DNA of 64,000 nt from Lagopus muta (taxonomy: Eukaryota; Chordata; Aves; Galliformes; Phasianidae): assembly GCF_023343835.1 (NCBI RefSeq), contig NC_064449.1, positions 1,589,778 to 1,653,777 of the forward strand. The letters run 5' to 3'. Numbering within the stretch: position 1 is the first letter of the stretch; each line of letters starts with the position of its first letter. Made by a program: the position numbers and the translations under genes. This document shows positions 50,801 through 59,600 of this stretch, piece by piece. Under the pieces are notes generated by a model. That model was not told the origin of the DNA. It ran no database searches and saw only the letters and a program-made list of their open reading frames with translations.

Positions 50801-51386
50801 GGGCTTAGGGTCAGGCTCAGGCTCTGCGTCATGGCCAGGTTTGGGGTCAGGATGAGGGTTAGGGGTAATTCTGGAGTCAGGCTCTGCTGTGGGGCCAGGA
50901 GCCGAACCTCAGCATGGTGCAATGGTGCCGCAACACCCGGCCCCACCGTGCCAAGGCCCGGGGTGGGGGCAGCCCCTCTTGGGGTCCCGCCTTGGGGTCC
51001 CTGTGTGCCCACACCGCGTGCCGCCCCGCAGTGCGACATGCAGAAGCTGACGGTGGACGAGCTGAAGCGCCTGCTGTACGACACCTTCTGCGAGCACCTC
51101 TCCATGAAGGACATCGAGAACATCATCATGACGGAGGAGGAGAGCCACATGGGCACGGCCGAGGAGTGTCCTGTGGAGGTGGAGAGTGAGTGGGGCAGGG
51201 GGGGGGACGAGGCGGGAGGTGAGGAGGGGCCGCATGCTGACCCGGGCCGTCCCTGCAGCCTGCTCCAACCAGCAGATCAGGCAGACGTGCGTGCGGAAAA
51301 GCCTCATCTGCGCCTTCGCCATCGCCTTCATCATCAGCGTGATGCTCATCGCCGCCAACCAGGTGCTGCGCAGCGGCATGAAGTAG
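47485..51386 (+). CDS. CABP7: Calcium-binding protein 7 (calneuron-2)
   Basis: Calneuron-2 is a neuronal-type Ca2+ sensor anchored in trans-Golgi and lysosomal membranes. It inhibits PI4K-III-beta at low Ca2+ and influences Golgi export and lysosome positioning in cytokinesis. Joining 47485-47593, 49185-49328, 50280-50392, 51032-51185 and 51259-51386 gives 648 nt: 215 residues, the usual family length. Two canonical EF-hand loops are visible: DRDGNGFISKQE (46-57) and DMDGDGQVDFEE (82-93). The C-terminal pair is degenerate, as in all calneurons. A hydrophobic tail anchor spans about 188-206, ending in NQVLRSGMK. All introns are GT-AG. The sequence is nearly identical to mammals except near the N-terminus (YSVPPLLAEQH). 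The start ATG follows GCTCCGAAG (purine at -3). Confidence 0.98.
47783..47829. repeat. (ATAC)n microsatellite
   Basis: About 11-12 perfect ATAC units followed by ATATGTAC, 190 bp after the CABP7 exon 1 donor. Likely length-polymorphic. Confidence 0.95.
48070..48480. repeat. Degenerate TGTG/TGCAC-rich repeat in CABP7 intron 1
   Basis: Begins with a GTGTGTTTGTG tract and continues with scattered GTGCACAGCA, GCGTGTGCAC and TTTGCACGTG words. It resembles a decayed form of the TGCA-rich array at 42115-42590; a relationship is inference from word content only. Confidence 0.5.
49185..49328 (+). CDS. CABP7: CABP7 exon 2, residues 37-85
   Basis: EF-hand 1 in full (IREAFKVFDRDGNGFISKQE) and the helix leading to EF-hand 2 (MPNEVELEVIIQRLDMDG). 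Acceptor cccccacag, donor gtaggg; codon 85 is split G|GT. Confidence 0.97.
49329..50279 (+). other. CABP7 intron 2
   Basis: 0.95 kb of GC-rich sequence. It contains a TTGGGGTYC-type loose repetition at about 49850-49960 and no recognisable gene. Confidence 0.6.
50280..50392 (+). CDS. CABP7: CABP7 exon 3, residues 85-122
   Basis: Rest of the EF-hand 2 loop, then FVTLLGPKLSTSGIPEKFHG and TDFDTVFWK. Acceptor tgccccacag, donor AAG|gtaggg. Confidence 0.97.
50455..50900 (+). repeat. G-rich degenerate minisatellite in CABP7 intron 3
   Basis: Irregular repetition of GGGGTCAGG, GGGGTTGGGG, GGGTTAGAGC and GGGTTAGTGCC words over about 450 bp, filling most of the intron. The G-rich strand is the coding (transcribed RNA) strand. 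Several words match the telomere-like core GGGTTAG, but spacing is irregular, so this is not an interstitial telomere array. Confidence 0.8.
51032..51185 (+). CDS. CABP7: CABP7 exon 4, residues 123-174
   Basis: Degenerate C-terminal EF-hand region: CDMQKLTVDELKRLLYDTFC, then EHLSMKDIENIIMTEEESHM and GTAEECPVEVE. Thr174 codon split A|CC. Donor gtgagt. Confidence 0.97.
51259..51386 (+). CDS. CABP7: CABP7 exon 5, residues 174-215 and stop
   Basis: CSNQQIRQTCVRKS, then the hydrophobic tail anchor LICAFAIAFIISVMLIAANQ, ending VLRSGMK and TAG (51384-51386). The tail anchor places the EF-hands in the cytosol. Confidence 0.97.
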
Positions 51387-52195
51387 CGCGGATACGGGGC
51401 GTCCGTGCGGCTCCTGACGGGGCGCCCAACTGCCGCGAGCAGAGCCGCCACCAAACACCCCGGGGATGGAGAGAGAAACCCGGCGCGGGGTGAGCGTGGA
51501 GCTCGGGTGGCTGCTGCAGGACGCACGGACTCTGAGAGACACGCGCACCAAACCGAACCCTCGCCAGCAAATCCTCAGTGCATGCAACGCGCATGGAGCC
51601 CGACTGCTGCCCCATCCCGCCCAGCCGGGGCGACCCGGTGCCGGTTGCACCACTATAGCCTCTATAGCTCGATATTTATGATAAAAACAAAACGAAACAC
51701 ACACACACACAAAAACCAAACCCAACCAAACCATCTCGTAAGCAATACACCCCTACACCCCCGCCTGAGATGTTTTTCTCTTTGGAGATCCGGGAGCGTT
51801 TGCATGGACGTCGCTGCCAAGGGCTGGATGTCACCCCCTGCCCCCCCCCCGCCCCGTGCCGTGCCTCAGTTTCCCCCCCTCCCTCCAGACGGGGCTGGCA
51901 CTGCTGACCTCTGCTTGATGCACTTTGCAAGGACCCGCCGGGAAGAGCCGTGCATCCCGGGGGACCCCCTGCCCCCAACCCCCCAGCCTGTATGTAGCAC
52001 CCCGGCACCGGACTGGTTCGGATGCGGGTCCGTTTCTCATTCTTTGGGTTTTGTTGGATTCCCCCTTTTTTTTTTCTTTTCTTTTCTTTTTTTTCTTTTC
52101 TTTTTTTTTTTTTTTGGCATTATTTTCTTTTTTTGCCCCTTTCCTTCCTGGTTGGTTGTTGTTATCGATCTGAAATAAATCTGGGATTTCTGAAG
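51387..52195 (+). other. CABP7: CABP7 3' untranslated region (proximal form)
   Basis: GC-rich at first, with a CA tract at about 51701-51711 and a long T-rich tract at about 52065-52135, ending just past AATAAA. The end is estimated. Confidence 0.7.
52174..52179 (+). terminator. CABP7: CABP7 poly(A) signal AATAAA
   Basis: AATAAA in CTGAAATAAATCTGG. Downstream GGTGGGTTGGG is a plausible G/T-rich element. A second AATAAA at 52513-52518 could serve a longer form. Confidence 0.75.
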
Positions 52196-53604
52196 CGCTC
52201 GGGGCTCATGGTGGGTTGGGTACCCATGGGTGCTGCACGCCTCCCCCACCGTGCCCCAATGCTTTCAGCTTTAGGTGTTGATCCACGTGTGAAGTCCTGC
52301 TCTTGGTTTACGGCACGGCAGGGGTCCGACCAACCCCCTCCCCCCCCACCCCTAAATGCCACCCCAACAAACCCATGGGTGCACTCACACGGAGCTCCCT
52401 GGAAATCACTGCTGTTGCTCTGGGGGGGGAGGATCCCGTGCCCGCCTGATGGATCGCCCTCCCCTGAGCCCCCAGATGATGCATTTTTAATGGCAAAGAG
52501 ATTAAAAGAATAAATAAAAACACGGGGAGCTCTCCTGCTTCCCGCACTGCCACCACTGGAGGTGGCCACCCCTCGGGCTGTTGGCCCTCCAAGCTGAAGA
52601 CCCCCACATTTAGGGGGTCAGATGGACCCATCGCTGCCCACCGGACCCCACGCAGCCACAGCCCAGGTGCAAAACCCACAGCAAACGGGACGTGGGGAAG
52701 GAAAAGACGTGGAGCGCAGCGTTCAGAGCACGGGATGCAAGCAGGAACCGACTGCCTTCACTGGGGAGGGGGCGATCCGAGGTGGGCTTCTTTTGCTTTA
52801 TTCTTGTAATTTTTGGATCCCGTGCGATCGATCACACAAATGGAACCCGGCGTCCAAATGAGAAATGGAAATGGGAAGCGCTCTGCAGCGCTGGAATCAT
52901 CGCGGCCGCCTGGAGAAGGGGGGGAGGCACGGCGCCCGTAATGAAACTTCATCCATCTCCACACAGAAACTTGGGCTTCTTTATGAACCGCCACCTTCAG
53001 GGGGAGCCACGTGGCCTCCGGGATGTACAGATAGAGATACACTGATTATATAGATACACAGATAGATGTACAGATGTGTACTGAGCAAGTCTATTAGGGG
53101 TGCTGTGAGTAAACGTAAGGGAGCCGAAAAGAACAAAAATAATAACGATACAGGACGATTTGATTTGCTAGAAAACACAATAATGTAAAAGAAAAATTAG
53201 ATGAAAGGACAACGCCTTCCCCCCCAGCTCAGCTTTCCAAAGCTGCTCAATTAATTTTAATGGGATCGCCGTCCTCGAGGCAGGTTTGGAGATCTCAGCT
53301 CAGATCCGGGAGCGACCGAGCGGCGCTGGGCTGCGGTGCTGCTGCAGCTGGGGATGCCTCATTGCGGCTGCTGCTAATTGAATTAAGGCTGACGAGGAAG
53401 AGATCGTCTGCTGAGAGCGGCCTGGAGGGATGAGGGCAGCCGTGGGGCTGTGGGGAGAGCAGGGCCCTGCCTGGGGCTGCCGAGGGAGCCGGAGGGCGAA
53501 GGGCTGGCAGCAGAACTGCCTGGGTTTGGGCTGCTGAGAAGCATTTTGGGGCAGGAAGAGTTATTTCTGCTTCTCTGGTCCTGCAAGCAGTGTGGCATGG
53601 CCAC
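52196..53604. other. CABP7-ZMAT5 intergenic, CABP7 side
   Basis: Contains the alternative poly(A) hexamer at 52513 and an unusually AT-rich segment (about 52790-53260) within GC-rich surroundings. No coding signal recognised. It could be an extended CABP7 3' UTR or a conserved noncoding element. Confidence 0.5.
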
Positions 53605-53875
53605 AGCCTCATCGCTGTCCCCATCCTCATCTCATTTCATTCCCATTCCCATCCCCAACCCCATTGCCATTTCCATCCCTATTCCCATCCCCATCCCCAT
53701 CCCCATCCTCATTTCATTCCCTTCCCATCCCCATCCCCATCCTCATCTCATTTCATTCCCATCCCGTCCTCATCCCATCCCATCCCCAATCCCACCCCTT
53801 CCCACACCCATCCCATCCCATCTCCATTCCCACCCCTATTCCCATCCCCACCCCCATCCCACCCCCTTTCCCTCT
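53605..53875. repeat. CCCAT/CCCCAT array downstream of CABP7
   Basis: Pyrimidine-rich array like those at 44620 and 46497, again C-rich on the + strand. The phrase CATCCTCATCTCATTTCATT recurs at 53622 and 53738, indicating block duplication. Confidence 0.85.
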
Positions 53876-55304
53876 CCCTCCAAGAGCTGCCAAAGGACAC
53901 GGGGCAGAGCCCAGCAGGGCTGCACCTTGGCAGCAGCCCAGGAGCAGCTCATTTCCCTAAAAGCCTCCCGATAAATTACTGCTGCTCCATAAGAGGCACT
54001 TTGGCTCACACCATCACTCAGGGGCTGCAGCCACCCCACCAACCCGGCACAGCTGGGGACAGCAAGTGCTGTGGGGAGGTGCAGAGCAGGGGGACAGCGA
54101 GTGGGGAGACCCTACTGCAGGCTGCAGGGTGCCCAGTTAGTGAGGGTGGTGCAGAGAGGTGCAGGGTGCCAAGCATGGGAGCAAAGGCAGGAGCTGAGAA
54201 CCCCTGCTCAGCCCACGCTGGCTGCTAAGACTCCATGGTTTACGGGTTACAAATGTTTGCGAAGCCAAATTTAGAAATGCTTTTGCAGGTTTGCAGAGCT
54301 CCCTGTCTGGGCACAAGAGGTGGCACAGAGCAGGGCGGAGGGCCGTCAGCATGGCTGTGTGCCTTCAACCACAGCTAGGAGCTGCAGAATGCCGTGAGGG
54401 GGAATTGCAGAATCTCATTAGAGCAGCAGGAATCGGAACACGCTCCACTGCCAGCCCAGAATGCCTGCAGGAGGGAGGGGAGCTCGTGCTCTGATCTGCC
54501 TCAGTAGGAAGGGAACGGGGCACGATGCACAGGGAGAACCAGAGAACCCTTTGGGTTACTGTCACTGCATTTGGCCTCTGGGAGGTGCACAGGGCAGGGA
54601 GTCCTCCAGGGGACGGCGCCTCGTGGGCGCTGTGGGTGAAAACACCCCAAGACCCCCTGAAGGCACAGCCAGGCACCGGGCACGGTCAGATCCAACCTCT
54701 GTGTGCCAAAGCAGAGGCAGCACCGGTTGCCACAGGGCTTGCTGAGCAGGGCTGGCTGGGGCAGCTGGCTGCTGCCTGTGCTCTCCATGAATCTGGACCC
54801 AACGCCTGCCTGCGTGGCCAAACCTGGAGTGCGCTGGCAGGCAGCATTGCGGCGCTGCATGGGGCTGCTCTGCTGGCGTGCTGCAACCACCAGCACCGCC
54901 CCACAGGCCCCCACTGCTGGCACTCACCCTTCAGATATTTCCCTGGAGGAGGAGAAGCCTGGAATAGTTTTCATTTTCTTCCCCTCTTTTCTTCTCACCT
55001 CCAGCACAGCAGGAACAGGAGCACGGGGTTTTCGGGAGCTCCCCTGACTCTTCATTAGGAGCTCCAGTACCTGAACCAAGGCTGTTTTATGCTTTTACTT
55101 TTAACAGAAGCAAACATAAATTATCAACACCAGAGGAAATATTAAGCAGCGATGCTTAAAAGCCCGTTTGCAGCTTCCTTTCCAGGCCCGGGGCAGCTGC
55201 ACAGGCAGCCCACAGAAGAGGTGCTGCACTTACATTCCCACTTCCCCCATTGCAGGAGTCGGGTCGACCCACCGATGCCACCAGGCAAGAAACAACACGA
55301 GGCT
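53876..55304. other. CABP7-ZMAT5 intergenic, ZMAT5 side
   Basis: 1.4 kb without recognisable gene or repeat. Open frames of up to 177 codons (for example 54525-55058) have no family resemblance. Confidence 0.5.
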
Positions 55305-55398
55305 GCAACGGGGGGAGAATTTTATTCCTATAAAAGCACATATAAATAATCCGGTCTCGTTCTCACATTAGGAAGAAGTCCGGCCCCAGCACGACGCC
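55305..55398 (-). other. ZMAT5: ZMAT5 3' untranslated region
   Basis: Only about 90 nt from the stop to the expected cleavage site after the AATAAA at 55321-55326 (minus strand). The end is estimated. Confidence 0.65.
55321..55326 (-). terminator. ZMAT5: ZMAT5 poly(A) signal AATAAA (minus strand)
   Basis: TTTATT on the + strand, 73-78 nt downstream of the ZMAT5 stop codon. It is the first canonical hexamer in the direction of transcription. Confidence 0.75.
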
Positions 55399-55528
55399 TC
55401 AGCCCCACTGCAGGCCGGGGGGCACCGGCCACCCCCCAGGCGGGGGGGCCCGCAGGGATGGGGGCAGCTCCTGCAGAGGGGGCCAGCCGGGGGGGTACTG
55501 GAAGGGTGCGGGTTTCTCAGGCAGGGCA
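55399..55528 (-). CDS. ZMAT5: ZMAT5 exon 5 (coding), residues 128-170 and stop
   Basis: [20 protein letters not shown], then [20 protein letters not shown] and WG, TGA at 55401-55399. Acceptor cacctccacag on the minus strand. Confidence 0.96.
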
Positions 55529-56617
55529 CTGTGGAGGTGGAAAGGGCAGAGATGAGCCTCCTTGCATTGCCAGCACGGCCCTGGGGACGCGGCTCTGTCC
55601 ATGAGGCCGATCTGACCCCAGCTCCTGGCACAGCTGAGCTTTGAGAACAGCTGCAGATGAGGTCGTGGTTTCCTCCTGGGCAGCCCCCCGAGCCCAAGGC
55701 AGCTGCACACTTCCCAGAGGACAAGGAGCCCTCGGAAGCGGCGGAGCTGCCAAAAGCCAGCTGTTCTCCCTGAAGCACCCTTACAGAGGGAAGAGGCTTT
55801 CTCCCCCAGCTCACAGCGCGGGCAGCAGAAGCACAGAATGAGAAGCACCGCTCCTTTGTCTCCAACCAAAGCAAGTGCTCGGCCGGGCAGGTTTAAAATC
55901 ACAGCAAATGTAGTGAGGAATTAATGGGGAAGGGTACAGGAAACTCATTTGTTCCTCAGCAGCAGCCCTGACAGCAGCCCTCCCGCTTCTCAGGCCTCTA
56001 CCTCTGATCCTGATGGATCCCTTTAATTGCTATGCCAGGAGAAATCCAATCACGCTCCTTTACATAATGCTCTGGAGGAGCAGCACCCTCCTCTCCCTGC
56101 AGGGCTGGAGACGTGGCCCCACGCCAGCTCCAGGAGTTCAGTGCGGTGTTTTCCAGGCAACTAGCAGAGAGTAAAGTCATTTGGCATAAAGCTCATCCCC
56201 TGCTCTGCACCAGGGATGGGAGAAGGACCAACAGACACACAGCAGCCCCATACGGGAAGGAACTCCCCTCGGGTTGCACCCAGGTCCTGCAGCAGCAGAG
56301 CAGCAGGACAAGGAGCAGGATGAGGCATGCTGTAAGATGGAACAGCACAGCTATCAACTAATGAGCTGCCCTGAGAGCAGCAGAATTAATCAATAGGGAG
56401 GATGCTGTCTGGGTACTCAATTCCCTGGGGTCTCATAAGACACGATGGGTTCACCTCCTGTTGGGGTATTCAGAGTGGCAGCCCCATGGGAATTCTTCAG
56501 GGTGGTGTAGGGGCCAAGGCTACGTCCTTTCCAGAGGCACTGATGGAATCTCAGCACCCACAGCCCTTGGGCCCTGTTCTGATGGAGAGCTGCAAGTGGG
56601 CTCTGCATCATCATGGT

Positions 56618-56667
<50 letters not shown>

Positions 56668-59600
56668 CCTCTGGAAATGAGGGTAAAAATCAAAGCTCCA
56701 CAGCTCAGCAATCTGCAGCAACACCATCCAGCTTCCCCCTGCTCTCCAGAAAGCAGATGGCACGATGAGACTGAAAATATGGCTGAGAAACCATATGGAA
56801 AGCTATGGAAGCTTCCAAGTGCAGACTGTGCTGCTGAGCCCAACTGTGGGTGGAGGGCAGCATGGCAGTTCTACCACCACAGAGCTGGTTGAGGTGATGC
56901 TCAGCAGACCCCAGCAGCGGGTGCCCTCTGTGAGAGCTGATCCATCCTGAGACTGGGGGCTTCTTGGGCAGGACGAATGAACAGGGACAGCATGACTGCA
57001 GGGCAAGGAGCAGCCGGGCTGAGGGATGGAGGGAGCAGAGAGCAGCACGCCCAGACGGTCACCAGAGAGAAGATTCTGCCCAGACCAAACACGGAGAGGA
57101 CAGGAGCAAACAGAACGAAGAACAAAAGAGAGATCTGGCACCTGCCCAAACACCATCCAATTAAGCCTGCGGCACTGTCAGGTGAGCAGGGAAGCAGCAG
57201 GGACCTGCAGGCACCCCACAGCACACAGGAAGAGCCAATCCCACCTCCAACTGGCAACGGAGAAAGCAGGTATGGGCAGAGGCATACAGACAGGGCATGG
57301 CAGAGGATGGGGGAGCTGTCAGCAGATGAGACCAACCTGCTGTCACTGGCTCTGGGCATTAGGAACGTGGCCCTGCCACGGCAGCCTCCTCCCAGACATG
57401 TCTGGCACTCTGTAAAGGCTGCAGGAGCTCCCTGCCTGCGTCCCCCAGGGCAGGAGGACAGACAGCAGGACCTTGTCACCTCCACACCTGACCTCTGGCA
57501 CCATCTCCCACCCCATTTTTCCATCCCACCCCCCATGGTACCTGTTGCTCTGAGCTGCGCTCAGCCTCTTGGCTCTCTTCTCCAGCCAGATCTCAATGGT
57601 GCCAGGTGGGATTTCTGCTCCTTCCTGCCGCAGCTCCCTCAATCTCTGCTCCCCTGGTTGAGAGAGAGCTGTCAGAGGTTTGCACTGCCATCTTTTCACT
57701 CTACCAAACCCATTGCTCATCGCCCTGCAGAGTTTCTTATCATGGAGAGCTCGCAATCTAATGGCAGCCTGCTCTGCCCCACTGCCCACCCTCCATCAGA
57801 TGCTGCTCTGGCTCGGGCAGGGAGCTGTGCCACCCCTTCGTCCTCATCCCCAAAGCTCCCAGGGAGGAGGGGACCCTGATCCCACTCAGACACCATCTGC
57901 CACCTGTGGCCACGCTCACCCGGAGCTGCTCTCACCTCACCACCATATGTCACACGTTTAAGGAAAACATTATACGTTTCCAGACAGGGTGTGAAATTGA
58001 TATTGCTTGGGCAGAGTGAAGGATCACTTCATCCTAGTGGTGGCAACCAATTATTCATCTGCCTGCTGAATATTAATAAGGATGGCAGGAATGTGCTACA
58101 CAATGAGCAGCCGGAGATGGATAATTTGTCATCCAGCCTTTTCATCTGCTGCTGCTGGGAGGAGGTGACGGCGCTCACTGCCACCACAAAGAGCTCCTGC
58201 TGGGGTCCCCATGTTGGGGTACGCTCTGCAAGCCAGAGATAAGGGTACTGGTTGGAAACAGGGCTGTTCACACGTCTCCCACTGTTGTTCTCGAGGAGTA
58301 AAGTCCCAGCAGAGCCATCCAGAGACCAACAGAGAGCCGGAGAGCAGCGGAGGACAAGCAGAGCAGCCTGGTAAGCAGGGCACTCAGCTCAGACTCAGGA
58401 CAGGAGCTGAATGCAGCTCCCACATTAGAATTCCTCAGCCAAAGGCTCTCTGTTCAGAGCAGGGACCAAACTGGCAGGAGCCCACAGCCTCTTCCTGGTC
58501 CCCATGAGGTCACTGGCTGTGATGGGACATCTCCCAGCTCATGCTGGCTGAAGCCAGGCCCCAGGTGAAAGCCATCCAGCTGGGTCCTGCTCCCAGCTCC
58601 AGCCAAGCCTTAAGGCAGCAGATATGGACACACATCCAGCTCTGCACCCCTTGATAAACGCCCATCTAAAGGCAAATCTTCACCCCATCCTGCTCTGTAG
58701 GACACACATTGGGGTGGGCCGGTGGTGATCTCAGAGCTCCTTTCCAACCTCAGCGATTCCATGATTTTCCCAGTATTCCCTGAAGGTCAGAGATATTCCA
58801 AGGTGCCATTCTGAAATGCAATTACCTGCCCTTACTCCTTGTTACTGACCACAGCCAGACTGCAGCAGAAAGAAAGACGGGTTGTGAAGGTCCTTCTTCC
58901 CTCAGCCCTCACTGGGGCGTCTGCCTCAAAGTTTAATTACAGCCAATTAAAAGAGCGGCTGCAGTCATAAAGCACCTCTCTAACGATGCCGGCCCAGAAT
59001 TCCACCTTCCTCCTTTCTCCCTGTGCAACTCCCAGCACAAGGAAAACCAAACAAACCCCAGAGTGGAGCTCACAGCGCCCGCACCGCTCAGGATGCCAAT
59101 GTGCAGAACCCAAACGAGGCACCATGGAGGCCGGTCCCCCAGCAGAGATGTGCGTGCAGTGATAGAACCACAATGGCTGGAACAGACCCAGCCGTGGCCC
59201 TGCTCTCCCCCAGCTCACCAGAGCTGCTCAGAGAGGCTGAGCTGTGTCAACGCCACGAGCAGAAGTGACGCGGATTAGCAGGGAGCCAATAACTTCAAGC
59301 AAAAAGATGCCAATTTTGCAGTGACTTTTCTTGACATGACTGTACTAAAAATGACAGCCTGGAAGTGTCTCTCTGATGAATGATGCAGCAGATGCAGCGA
59401 TAACGCTTTGATGCAGTAACAGCTGGGAATAAGCCTCCCTCCCTGCTGAAGGTGGAAACTGTTGCTTCTTTATGAGTACACTCTACCTGGTGCAGAACTG
59501 CTGCAGCCAAACCAGGGCAGGCTCTAAGCGAGTGTAAAGCGGCCAGAAACGTCCCTGCTTAACCCACACGACCAGCACAAATGAGGTGAATCCCCTGCTC

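Noticed and set aside
50455-50900. Interstitial telomeric repeat in CABP7 intron 3
   Set aside because: GGGTTAG words are present but never in perfect tandem; it is a general G-rich minisatellite.
56977-57879. 300-codon + strand frame antisense to ZMAT5 exon 4
   Set aside because: No family resemblance; it overlaps a well-supported exon on the other strand and spans its splice sites. Open by composition.
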